From Camellia lanceoleosa (lineage: Eukaryota > Streptophyta > Magnoliopsida > Ericales > Theaceae), in contig CM045763.1 in NCBI GenBank assembly GCA_025200525.1, positions 155,378,246-155,442,245 of the forward strand: DNA of 64,000 bases. Reading direction: 5' to 3'. The notes under the pieces were generated by a model, which was not told where the DNA came from, searched no databases, and saw only the letters and a list, made by a program, of their open reading frames with translations. The position numbers were made by a program, and so were the translations under genes. Shown here piece by piece: positions 22,990-33,695 of this stretch; the first letter of the stretch is position 1; every line of letters starts with the position of its first letter.

Positions 22990-24419
22990 TAAAGTTTCAA
23001 GTTTGGGTTTTTTTATGGCTTATGGCAGTTGGTACCATCTTGTGTGCATCTTATTGGTCTGCATGGAGTGCAAGAGAAGCAGTTATTAAACAGGACAAAC
23101 TATTAAAAGTCATCTTTTCCCTTTCTTATTTAGTTAATACTTTTTTTTAAAGTGTCTCTCTTTTACAGCCTTTGTATGTTCACTGATGTATCAAGTTATT
23201 TCATTCTTGTAGGATGCTTCATATTGAATTTCCCATGACCAAAGACATTGGTCCTAGTGGTGTGGTGGATATTAGCACAACATTAGCAGTCTTGTTTGTT
23301 GTTGTTGCTTCATGCTTCTTGATTGTAGTTTACAAACTAACGTCATCTTGGTTCAATGAGCTTTGGGTGATTCTATTTGGCATTGGTGGTGTAGAGGTGT
23401 ATAGCTGCAAAACTTGTGGGATTTGGTTAAAATTTGAGAGAACATTAAACATAGTGTATGGAGAACATGAATGTGCTTATTGGCAAAGAAAATCTGGGAA
23501 TTTGGAAATTGGATTTCATTTGTGTATGTTGGCTTGAAAATTACTATGATTTTCACCATAGGTTGAGTGGAATAATAAAGCAGGTAAATAGTATACATGC
23601 TTGTATGATGAAAATGATAGCAAATCAAATTTCAGTCATTATATTCATGAATAATGTGATGGTAACATAGTTATGAGATTTTAGATTTTCCTTTTAATGT
23701 TTTGGGACTCAGTGAGCAAATACGTTTTCAGATGGTTTGCGGAATCATTCATTAAAGTACCTTTCTTTGGAGCTATCTCATACCTTACTTTGATTATTTC
23801 TCCATTCTGCATAGTGTTCATTGCTGTTTAGGCACGTTACAGAGATCTCTCCTTTGCCGGGATAGATCAAGATATACTTGTAAGCATAAACTTTATCCTA
23901 TGCTTTTTTGCTTTTGATGATTATTCTTACGATTGTAATATTTTGTCCATAAAACTATGACGTGCCCTACGTTTAGCCCTCATATGAGGCAAAACTGTGA
24001 TGATAGTTTAATTATTAGTAGAATGGTTATTGCAATGTCTTCTATTTTTGGCAAAGAATATGGTCACTTCCTTGTCATTTTCCATGGTTTGGGAATTTGT
24101 ACTGTTGATTATCTCCTAATTAATCATTTTGTTCATGCTCTAAACTTAGCATAGCCTTTGCTTCTTGATGCTTCACATGCTATTTTTTGCTACATTATCA
24201 CATTAAATGAGAGATAGTTTTATTCTGTTTAGTGTTGGCATTTCTTTTCATGTTGCTGTACATATCTGACACATTCACACCATACTAATGTTTTTGACTT
24301 TTTCTAAGTTCTGGTGGCATTCAAATAATGATGCCTTTTTTTTCTTAATCTCTTTTTTCAATCAGGGAATTGCACCGATAATTACAGTTCTTCAGATTGT
24401 GCGTGTACCCAATCTCAAG
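22990..24419 (+). pseudogene. Captured fragment of a signal-peptide-peptidase-like (SPPL) gene
   Basis: SPPLs are polytopic intramembrane aspartic proteases. Four exon pieces appear in order with intervening intron-like DNA. One ends at 23108 ([20 protein letters not shown], then [14 protein letters not shown]). The second is 23213-23396 ([20 protein letters not shown], then [13 protein letters not shown]). The third is 23732-23879 ([20 protein letters not shown]). The fourth is 24366-24419 (TVLQIVRVPNLK). Most ends carry AG/GT splice signals. The YD and GLGD catalytic motifs lie outside the fragment or were lost. A TAG at 23829-23831 replaces the family Trp, and a frameshift follows 23213. 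It is a non-functional transduplicate lying inside the CACTA element. Confidence 0.85.
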
Positions 24420-25096
24420 GTAATGATTCTAAGTCACTTAGGTTCATTGGTGGTAAATGACTATTTTTAGCATGCTCATACCATTTCTTGGATTCTTTGG
24501 TTGCCATTGTGCAATGACAATAGACATGTATATATATATATGTATTTGAGTTAGGCCTTTCTATAAAGTTGTTCATGAAAAATTATTTAAGAATTTGGAA
24601 ATCGCTGATAGATGTCATTAAAAAAAAAAAAAATTAAAGAATTATGCTAAGAGTTTTAGGCACTACCTTAAGTTTTTGCCTCTTTGAATGGTGCCACGAA
24701 TGATTGTTTGTGAAAAAAAACTTATTAAAATTTCATCTAAAAAATGAACTCAATTGGTTATGCTGGAACTGCATATGAACATGCTTGGCTAGGTTTATTT
24801 CTTTTGACTATCTGTGTTATCTTATCTATTTCCATATCATTATTGTAAATATATTATTGTTTGTCGCAAATTAGTTATTGTGCATTATGTCCTGAGTGCT
24901 TTGCATTATGCCCAAAACATGCTTGGATTCTTTGGTTGCCATTATGCAATGACAATGGAGAAACCTCCCAAGGAGAGTTGGAATTTTTTTTTTCTTTTTC
25001 TCTTTATGCTTTCTTCTACTCATTCTTCAATTATTGTTTAAGTTAGATATTTGTTTTTCCTTTATTTATTTATTTATTTTGTTTTGATAAATGCAG
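24420..25096. other. CACTA interior, no gene
   Basis: This is AT-rich non-coding sequence between the SPPL and MYB fragments. A block near 24470-24530 (TTGGATTCTTTGGTTGCCAT) is repeated near 24923-24950, an internal duplication of about 60 bp. It includes a short TATATA run and an A-run near 24620. Confidence 0.5.
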
Positions 25097-25177
25097 GTTT
25101 GAAGCAATGTGGTAAGAGTTGCAAGCTTAGATGGTTGAGTTATCTTAGACTAGACATCAAAAGAGGTAACATACCCC
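25097..25177 (+). pseudogene. Captured R2R3-MYB exon fragment
   Basis: After a GCAG acceptor the sequence encodes [20 protein letters not shown] then IKRGNIPP. This is the classic start of MYB exon 2 (GLKRCGKSCRLRW.NYLRPDIKRG), covering the third helix of the R2 DNA-binding repeat. The intron phase (A|GG) also matches MYB intron 1. The usual R3 continuation is missing: the sequence changes at 25178 to a CACTA-like terminus. This is a second host-gene piece in the same transposon, unrelated to the SPPL gene. Confidence 0.82.
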
Positions 25178-25305
25178 CATTACAACAAAAAAACATTTTT
25201 AATAACATTTTTTAATAGCATTCTTCTTAAAATGTTATCAAATATAATGCGTTTAGCATCAAATGACATGAGTGTTTTTTTTTTTCCCAATGAATTCATA
25301 TTTTA
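25178..25305. repeat. Second CACTA-like terminus abutting the MYB fragment
   Basis: CATTACAACAAAAAAACA at 25178 differs by one base from the terminal motif of the enclosing element. It is followed by ATAACATTTT (25202-25211) and its inverse AAAATGTTAT (25229-25238). It looks like one end of another CACTA-type element or MITE, and may mark the junction by which the MYB fragment was joined. Confidence 0.5.
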
Positions 25306-25452
25306 TTGGCAACAAGCTTAGTTGCTCTAGCTATTATCATGGGTTTAGGTGCCTTTGCACATACATTGGGCACCCTTGTCCCTATGATACGAGCAAGTGG
25401 GTTTGCTACAGCTGCAACTGCTATAGGAACTATTGCCGATAGTTTTAGATAA
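25306..25452 (+). pseudogene. Possible captured exon encoding a hydrophobic peptide
   Basis: A 48-codon frame ending TAA reads LATSLVALAIIMGLGAFAHT then LGTLVPMIRASGFATAATAI. The Ala/Gly/Leu-rich, membrane-helix-like composition is unlike the AT-rich surroundings. I do not recognise the family. It could be a third captured exon or chance. Confidence 0.3.
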
Positions 25453-25734
25453 TCTTTGAATAGTTTTGGATATGTTTATATGCATAGTTTTGGGTGGTTT
25501 AAACTTTTTGGACAGTTTAAAACTTAAGGATATAGTTTTCAAATGTTTGGAATGTATAGATAATTGTTGAATGTTTATAATTTATGGATATAGTCTTTTT
25601 TTTTTTTTTTTTTGATGTTTCAAATAATATTTTGGTGGTTAATTGATGTTTTGTGAGGTTTGTTTGTAATGTTTGTTAAATTGTACAAAATTGGTCAAAT
25701 AGAACTTGCTGAATTAAGTAAATAAAAAAAAGAC

Positions 25735-26087
25735 TACATATTCTATGGCAGGTATAATAAGTCGTTGTATTACATATTTTACGACGAGCAAGGAGAGTTG
25801 TGATTTGTCCCAAGAATTAACGGCGTGCAAAAGTAGTAGTAGAAGAATCAAACACAACATACAAGACTCCCTGTTAAAGTGCTTTTAACGGCATGCAAAA
25901 ATAGTTGTAGAAAAATCAAACATGACTTACAAGATCCATTGTTAAAGGGCTTTTACAGCGTACTACGGTATGCTGTTGAAAGTGAATGACTTTTCATGAC
26001 TGGTCATAATATGTTGTTACCTTGCACGTCGTAGAATTGTATCCACGGCGTGCATTTGGCGCCTAAAAACCCTTTTTTGTTGTAGTG
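25735..26087. repeat. CACTA right subterminal repeats and terminus
   Basis: Repeated motifs include AACGGCGTGCAAAAGTAGT, AACGGCATGCAAAAATAGTTG, TACGGTATGCTG and ACGGCGTGCATTTGG. They are in inverse relation to the left end and are followed by CCTAAAAACCC and the terminal TTTTGTTGTAGTG. Confidence 0.75.
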
Positions 26088-26090
26088 AAA

Positions 26091-27836
26091 AACAAAATAA
26101 AGACGCTCTTGCATCCCAAAAGTCCCTCCAAGCTATTGCCTTGGCGGAGGCATGTCACCAGAACCTGAAAATGGTTTTCCCAAATAGGGTAAGCCAAAGC
26201 CCAATAGGAATAATCTAACATAGTACATGATATTTAGCAGAGATATAAGTACAATGTGCATATACAATGCTTGTGACAAAACATTCACATTTTTAATAGT
26301 CATAAAGTACCATGTTCATATCTTATTCCATTTTCCTTCAATTCATTTCAATCCATGAGCCAATTTCATTATTTTTTAGCAGCCCAACTGAGACTACAAC
26401 TCAGTGGTTGTCTAATCAACACAATTACGACACAAACACTTCAATCTGCCATTTTACGAAAATTTCGTCCGTAGGATCGGCACCCATGTATACACAAGAT
26501 TTTGGGACTTTCACCCTAGACACTCCGGCCAACTTAGTTTTCAATGGAGTTCATTCACTATATGATCCCAAACAATGGAGTACATCCCCTATCTCCTCCC
26601 AAACATCATACATATGTAATGTATTTAAATATAGTCATATTCAATGACAATCAACAATAGATTAGTTTCAATTCACCTAGTCCTCATGCAGTTTCTATAA
26701 TAATCAAAGCCATCCTCCACTGATAGCCCAATACAGTTATTACTAAACAGATATTCAATCTGAAGACATTTAATTTATCCAAAATTTTCGAAGGTGAGAG
26801 GTATTACATACTCAACTCCACCACATATATCAATATTTGCCCAATTTCATGTTTACAACACCAATTTCATTTATTTATACAAAATAATTATTAGAATCAT
26901 TTTAGGACAAACTTCACTGATTCCAAATATTAACCCAAGTACCAAAGTCAACAATTTTGACACAATACAACCCCATTTTCAAACTCCATAACCATTTATT
27001 TTTCATTCACCAAAAATCCCTCTTTTTTATTTCACACCCAAACCCTAAGTTTGTTCAAACTACTTCCAAATTCCACCATTATTACGCAACGACAAATAAC
27101 TAAGCTAAAGATCATATGAAAGTGTAGAAAATCCCTACCTCAGAGAAAGAAGATGAGCAAAGCAAGGTTGAAACTCCAAAGACACCGAAACCCACTTTTT
27201 GTTCGGATGAAAAGAGAGCCCATGACATGCTCTACCTTTTTCTCAAAGGCACTAGGGTGAAGAACCCAATGGATCTAGCTGAAATAGTAGAGAGAATATG
27301 ACTTTTAGAGAGAGAAACTCAAGATCTAGGGTTTTGGAGAGTTTTAGAGAGAGAAACTCAAGATCTATGGTTTTAGAGAGTTTTAGAGAGAGACAGAAGA
27401 ATGAAAAAGTGATGAAAAATGTCATCTTCACGGATTGTTATACACGCAATCTGCTCGAGCGTAGAAAGTGATGCTCGAGCATCTGACACAATGATCCACT
27501 CAAGCGTAAGAAGCGACGCTCGAGCATCGAATACACTCTTCCAGCATTTGCAGGTCTGCAAAAAAAATACTGAGAGTTTGCAAATCCCGCTTGAGTGTAA
27601 GAATGGCCGCTCAAGCGAAGGAGAAAAAATGCAAAGCCCGCTCGAGTGGAGGAGTAAAAATCTGGGCAACATCGGTTTGGAAAATCAAGCAACCAACTTG
27701 TTCCAAACACACAACTACAATCAAAATGACTAATCCAAGGAACAACAAGGGTAATAAGAGATAGACAACAACATTGAACCATGAAACCCGAGTCCGGAAC
27801 ATAATAAAATATCGGGTCAAAACCGGAGTCGCTATA
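26091..27836 (-). repeat. 3' LTR of Tekay copy 2, proximal piece
   Basis: Continues the LTR begun at 14691 and is collinear with 37003-38595. The CTCGAG palindrome array is at 27450-27650. A near-duplicate TCAAGATCTAGGGTTTT-type block at 27318-27390 occurs twice, as in the partner LTR. It ends GCTATA at 27836, next to the polypurine tract. Confidence 0.88.
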
Positions 27837-28214
27837 ACCTCTCTCCCTTAAGGAGTTTCATCTCTGAAATGACAATTTAAGTTTCAAAACTATGTTTTAA
27901 GCCATTACCAAAATGATTTCAATTCAATTTCAATGCCATGACCCATTTACCGGTCATTCAATCCTATCACATTATGAATACACATTTAATATTTCCAACA
28001 TTTTCAATGTTTATAATAAACTTGTATTTCCAGAACTTAAGCAACATATACAATGTTTTCAAAGGTGATACAACACATACAATACGTCATATTCTCAAAA
28101 CATATGCAATGCTTATATTGAATCCATGTTTCCAAGCACCCATAACATATACAATGTTCTCATGTTTTAAAACATATACAATGCTTTTATATTTCATTAG
28201 CATAATCAAAATCT
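27837..28214 (-). promoter_or_regulatory. Polypurine tract and 3' UTR repeats (Tekay copy 2)
   Basis: On the minus strand AAGGGAGAGAGGT lies directly before the LTR start, the polypurine tract. From 27960 to 28205 the family's degenerate ACATATACAATG repeats recur about every 35-45 bp. Confidence 0.75.
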
Positions 28215-29400
28215 CCATATATAATCAAACACCAACAAATAAGTCTGGATATTTCTCTCGGACTTCGAATTCACGGTCCCAAGTTGCTTCCTCAACCCGG
28301 TGGTGTTTCCATAATACCTTAACCAAGAGAATCGTCTTGCCTCGCAAAACTTGGTCCCGGGTATCCAAGACTCTCACCGGTCTCTCCTCATACGAGGCAT
28401 CCTCATTTACCTCTAAATTGGTCCAATCCAACATATGCGATGGATCCGGCTCATATTTTCGAAGCATGCTAATATGAAATACATCATGAACCCTAGTAAT
28501 GCCAAACGGTAAGCTACCTCCCCGATCTACTCAAGGATCTCAAAAGGCCCAATAAACTGAGAGGAATACTTTCCACTCTTCCCAAATCTCATCAAAACCC
28601 CATCTAGGTGCTATCTTCAAAAAGACATGATCTCCCACCTCAAAAGACAAGGGTCTCCTCCTACAGTCGGCGTAACTTTTTTGGCAACTCTGAGCCATAA
28701 CCAACCTCTTATGAATAAGTGCCACTTTCTCCATCGTTTCCCGAACCAACTCTGGACCCAATAAAGGTGCATCACCCACCTTAGCCCAACATACCGGAGA
28801 TCTACACGGTCAGCCATACAAGGCCTCAAATGGTGCCATACCAATACTTGTTTGGAAACTATTATTATAGGCAAACTCCACTAAGGGCAAATGCCTCTCC
28901 CATGACCCCTTGAAGTCAAGGACACAACCTCGAAGCATATTCTCAAGGGTCTGAATAGTATGCTCAAACTCCCCATAAGTCTGAGGGTGATACACGGTGC
29001 TAAAAGTCAGTTTAGTGCCCAAGGCACCCTGCAAGCTCTACCACAACCGAGCTGTAAAACGTGGATCTCTATCAAAAACAATCGTCATAGGGACCCCGTA
29101 CAACCTCACTATGTCCCTTATGTAAAGGTCAGCAAGATGATCTACCGAATCACTCACGCATATAGGTATAAAGTGTGCCGACTTGGTAAACCGGTCAATT
29201 ACCACCAAAATGGCATCACTGCCCCGTTGATTCCTTGGAAGGCTCACAACAAAATCCATCGTGGCATGCTCCCACTTCCATTGGGTTATAGGCAAGGATT
29301 GTAACAAACCCACTAGCCTCTGATGCTCGGCCTTCACTTGCTGGCAAGTAAGGCACTTCTATACAAACACGGCTACATCCTTTTTCATACCCCTCCACCA
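28215..29400 (-). pseudogene. Integrase with chromodomain-like tail, degenerate (Tekay copy 2)
   Basis: Minus-strand pieces: catalytic core at 29038-29337 (TMDFVVSLPRNQRGSDAI, FTKSAHFIPI, TIVFDRDPRF), then 28810-29034 (VYHPQTYGEFEHTIQTLE, where the third catalytic acid, Glu, is kept), then the C-terminal part at 28225-28779. The tail at 28225-28467 reads TILLVKVLWKHHRVEEATWD, the chromodomain-like ending of this lineage. A stop separates the core from the next piece near 29036, and frameshifts lie near 28500 and 28620. Confidence 0.87.
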
Positions 29401-30890
29401 AAAATGGTCACTAAGGTCATGATACATCTTTGTGCCTCCCGGCAAGATGTGAATGGCGAGACTCTCGGAGTACTTCCTCTCGGCAAGATTCCGGCACGAA
29501 CAAACGGTCATGGTATCTCATACTCAGATTGGTATACATAGTCAAGCCATTTTCTACCAACCTACTGGAAACCTTCTCTCGGAGGGATTCTACTCAAGGT
29601 CACCCCTCTGCACTTGTAACACTCGATTCACAAGTGTAGATTGTGCAACCACTGAAAATTAGGCTGTAGACTCAATAGACTCGCCCAGATGCAAGTCGAA
29701 CTCACCAAGAGTACCCAACATCTCCCATTCTTGGATGGTGATACAGGCTACACTACTAATTGATTTACTACTTAAAGCATCAGCCACAACGTTGACCTTC
29801 CTTGGATGATAATGCAACTCGAAATCAAAATCCTCTATGAACTCCATCCACCTTCTCTGCCTCAAATTCAAGTCCTTCTGTGTGAACAAGTATTTCAGAC
29901 TCTTGTGATCAGAAAACACCTCAAATCTTTCACCATACAGATAGTGTCTCCAAATCTTCAAGGCAAAAATCATTGCTGTTAACTCTAGGTCGTGGGTAGG
30001 ATAATTCCTCTCATGTGTCTTTAACTACTGTGAGCCATAGGCTACTATCTTTCCCTCTTGCATCAATACACAACCCAAACCTTCTCGTGAGGCATCACAA
30101 TATACTGAATAGCCCAAACCCATCTCCAAAATAATCAAGACTGGAGCAGTGGTAAGTCTAAGCTTAAGCTCTTGAAATGACTTCTCATAAGTCTCGCTCC
30201 ACACAAATTCCATTTCTTTCCTCGTCAACCTAGTCAAAGGTGAGGCTAGCCTACAGAAATCCTTCACGAATCTATGATAATACTCGGCCAACCCCATAAA
30301 ACTACGGATCTTAGAAGCATTCTTTGGTTGTACCTAATCTTGCAGTGCCTCTATCTTGGATGAATCTATAGTCACCCATTCCTCGGATACTACATGGCCT
30401 ATGAATTTAACTTCCTTCAGCCAAAACTCACACTTCCCAAACTTAGCATACATTTTATGGGTTCCAAGCAACTCAAGCACGACTCACAAATGTTCCTCGT
30501 GCTCCCCCTTGGAGGGTGAGTAAATCAAGATGTCGTCCACAAAGACGACCACAAAACGGTCTAGGAACTCACGGAAGATCCGGTTCATCAAATCCATAAA
30601 CACAGCTGGAGTATTGGTCAGCCCAAAAGGCATCACTAGAAACTTATAATGGCCATACCGCGTACGGAATGCCTTCTTCGGGATATCCTCCTCCCTTACC
30701 TTCAACTCATGATAACCCGATCTCAGGTCTATTGTAGAGGAGCAACAAGACCCCTTCAACTGATCAAACATATCATCTATACGAGGCATTGGGTATTTGT
30801 TCTTAACAGTTACCTGATTTAACTTCCAGTAATCTATACAAAGTCGCCGCGCTCCATCTTTCTTCTTAGCAAAGAGAGCTGGCGCTCCCT
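29401..30890 (-). pseudogene. Reverse transcriptase and RNase H, degenerate (Tekay copy 2)
   Basis: RT at 30484-30789 runs [46 protein letters not shown] and keeps the FVDD catalytic pair. The connection piece is 30025-30297. RNase H at 29659-29973 contains [11 protein letters not shown] and VNVVADALS. Stops near 30005, 30300 and 30480 split the frame. It is better preserved than copy 1. Confidence 0.87.
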
Positions 30891-31650
30891 AAGGTGAAGT
30901 ACTAAGGCGGGTGAAACCCTTATCTAGCAATTCTTGGAGTTGAATCTTCAACTGACTCAATTCAGCAAGTGTAAATCTATATGGTGCCATAGAAATCGGT
31001 GCCATGACAGGCACTAAATCAATAGAGAACTCAATCTCTCAGTGAGGTGGTAAGCTAATAAGATCCTCGAGAAAAACATCGGGGTATTCACAAACCACCC
31101 TTGGCAACTCAACTTGGACTTCATCACATTCACTACTTGAGAAGCTAGCAAGAAGGCAACTAAGTTCACTTCGCCCACACGGATCATATACTGGTGATAA
31201 AACTCTATCCACCTGGTCCCCCAAGAAATAAAAGCAATCACCGCTCAAGATACATATAGTAACCCTCTGATGGTAGCAATCTATAACAACCTAGTATGAC
31301 GATAAGCAGTCCATATCCAAAATAACATCTAAACTAGACATGTTAATCAGTACAAATGCAAATGGAAGTCAATGACCGACAACCTCTATGTCACAACCCC
31401 GACATCCCTGTTTCAAAATAACCTCACCACCAATAGGTGACTCTACACAGGTAAGAGATGCTAACTAAGCCAACTCTTACCCCAAAACCGATGCAAATGT
31501 AGATGAGATAAAAGAATGAGATGCACCCGTATCAATCAATACATTAGCAACTGAATTGCAAAACAAGAAGGTACCTCTCACTATAGAAGGAGCAGGTACA
31601 AGATCTGGCGCTGTAACTGCTTACACACGCCCCGTAGGTCTCTACTCAAC
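30891..31650 (-). pseudogene. Aspartic protease and RT N-terminus, degenerate (Tekay copy 2)
   Basis: Near 31530 the minus strand encodes VLIDTGAS, an intact retropepsin triad, in contrast to copy 1. The following region (31014-31248) is split between overlapping frames (SGDCFYFLGDQVDRVLSPVY), indicating a frameshift. Stops are present near 31320, 31370 and 31470. Confidence 0.75.
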
Positions 31651-32880
31651 CTGTTCACCCCTCAGAGCATAAGCCTGATGTACTGATTGAGCTGAAGAGG
31701 CTCCTTGATTGGCCCTCGAGGCTTGTGCTGACTGTGCCGGCTAGTGGCTCTATGTCTGTCTCAAACCAGACGCACCAGACATGCCACCCAACTATGGGCA
31801 AAATCTCTTCAAATGCCCTGCCTGCCAACACTGATAACATGTGAGCTGCTGCCCTCTTCCCTGACTCTGGCCTTGTGAATGAGCTGAAGACGGTGCATAC
31901 CATTGTCCTCCTCCCCTCTGCGGGCAAGCTGGACTTGTGGCCCAACTGATCACACTTAAAACAAGTGAAATCTCCATAACTGCCTCTTCTAGAACCCAAA
32001 CTCGACATTGGAAAGGTAGACCTCGACTGTGCTCCCTGGGACTATTGGGGGATAGAACCCCTCTACGTCTTACTTTCCCCCTGATTATTCTCATTCCTCT
32101 TGGAGCCTCTCATTTCCTCTTCTTTTGCCTATATAATAGTCTCCAGCTAGGCCGCCGCCTCCACAAGGCACCCATGGTCTCTAATCATGGATCCGGCTAC
32201 TCTAAACATGAGCCCAGTCCTTAACCGCTTCTCAAACTCCAGATAACAGCATTCTTCAATCGCCACAAGCTCAGGAGCAAACCTTGAGAGGCTAGTGAAT
32301 ATGGCTTCAAACTCGGCCACTGGTGTATTCAACTACACCAGCTTGGAAAAATAGCCTCTCAACTTCTCCTTAACTATGGAAGGCAAAAACTTGTCCTGGA
32401 AGGCATTGACAAAAGCCTCCCAAGTCACCCCAATGTGTCCACGCGCATACTTCACCGCTGACCCGTATCCCCTTTTAGTTGGAAAGACGCCAAGGTTACC
32501 CTCAACTAGTCGTCCTTGATGCCAAGCATCTCGAAAAGTCTTCACTATTTGCTCTAGCCACTCATCTGCCTTTAGTGGCTCCATGGGATCACACAAAAAC
32601 TCATCTGGATTCGATCGGAAGAACTCTCTCTTCAAGAAAGATGGCCCTACCTCAGCTACTTGGGCTTGGACTTGATTCTCAGCCCTGAGAATGTCCATGG
32701 ATTCCCGCAATGCTCCGATCATTTCACAGGCTAAGGCGCCCATGGCCTATTGACCCACTGGTTCGGCCATGTTGGCCTGAGCAACTCCTTCCTCTTGTGT
32801 TGGAATATCATCTGGTATAGGCACCTCATGCCTTCTAGGCTTACCATGCCTACTACCACTACGTCCTCACATCCTAATAA
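31651..32880 (-). pseudogene. Gag, degenerate (Tekay copy 2)
   Basis: N-terminal part at 32333-32743: GALRESMDILRAENQVQAQV, FRSNPDEFLCDP, ADEWLEQIVKTF, FLPSIVKEKLRGYFSKL, the retrotransposon-gag capsid pattern. C-terminal zinc-knuckle remnant at 31792-32094: LTCYQCWQAGHLKRFC (CX2C then HX4C). Stops near 32332 and 32140 and a start region reading ATG-TGA show that it is dead. Confidence 0.85.
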
Positions 32881-33274
32881 AGGTAACAAAAGAGGTTAGC
32901 ACATTTGCAAATGTGTCGAAGCTAACTCACTCATGTCCTAATGCGTTGGACAACAATAATTCACTCCATATAAGCACATAGTCACATAAACACATACGGA
33001 TTTCATTTTCGGTTAGTGACCATCCCACGGCATTGCCAGAGTTCCAATTAGAAATGGCAGTGATCAGGTGCCTTTCCAATAGGACTCCTGGAAACTTGTA
33101 GACTCGATCAACATCCTAGAAATTAAATCCCATACCCATATAGTCACATAAGCATGATGTCACGTAAGCATACAATACATACTAATGTCTCTGCTAAGCG
33201 AGACAAACCCATCATCATAATAACCATTTCCCACATACCCAAGTATTGAAACCTGGTACGCTCTGATACCAAGT
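32881..33274 (-). promoter_or_regulatory. Leader with intact initiator-Met tRNA primer-binding site (Tekay copy 2)
   Basis: Positions 33260-33271 read TGGTATCAGAGC on the minus strand, the 12-nt complement of the initiator-Met tRNA 3' end. It lies three bases after the LTR end GTTACA. The remaining leader to about 32885 is non-coding and collinear with 10663-11025. Confidence 0.9.
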
Positions 33275-33695
33275 TGTAACGCCCTCAAAATTTATGCAAT
33301 AGATACAACTCAAAAGCAGAGGAATAATAGAAATAAAATACATTCATTCATTAGCGTTCAAAGTCCATTTACAGAGGTTAACACATGCGATATACATTCA
33401 CCAATGTTTATCCTAAATATATAGCATGTGTTATAATGTTGAGAGAAAAGAAACTAAACATATAGTCAGATGCCCTATAGGCTTACATCTTTCCAAGTCA
33501 TTGCTTGGTTACACAAAAGTGAGCCTAACTCAATACAATTAAAGCCCTTGGCTATACAAAAGAATAAAAACAAACTAAAGAAGATCTTGCTTCCCAAAAG
33601 TCCCTCCAAGCTACTGCCTTTGCGGAGGCATGTCTCCAGCACCTGAAAATGGTTTTTCCAAAAGCCAGAGCCCAGTAGGAATAATCTAACAGAGT
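33275..33695 (-). repeat. 5' LTR of Tekay copy 2, right-of-primer piece
   Basis: LTR sequence from TGTAACGCCC (plus strand) to CTAACAGAGT, cut by the solo LTR at 33696. It is collinear with 14691-14942 and with 26088-26220. Confidence 0.88.

Larger units (their letters stand above)
14943..26087. mobile_element. CACTA transposon carrying host gene fragments (Pack-CACTA type)
   Basis: The termini are CACTACAACAAAA at 14943 and its inverse TTTTGTTGTAGTG ending at 26087. The inverted repeat extends imperfectly to about 28 bp (AGGTTTTTA block). The 3-bp duplication AAA lies at 14940-14942 and 26088-26090, as expected for this superfamily. Subterminal CGGCRTGC-like repeats flank both ends. I find no TNP2/TNPA-type transposase, so it is non-autonomous. 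Without a nested 6.1-kb LTR block its own length is about 5 kb. The payload includes exon-intron pieces of a signal-peptide-peptidase-like gene and an R2R3-MYB exon. Confidence 0.85.

Noticed and set aside
22932..24470. A functional SPPL host gene
   Set aside because: It has an in-frame TAG, a frameshift and no catalytic motifs or termini, and it lies inside a transposon with clear ends.
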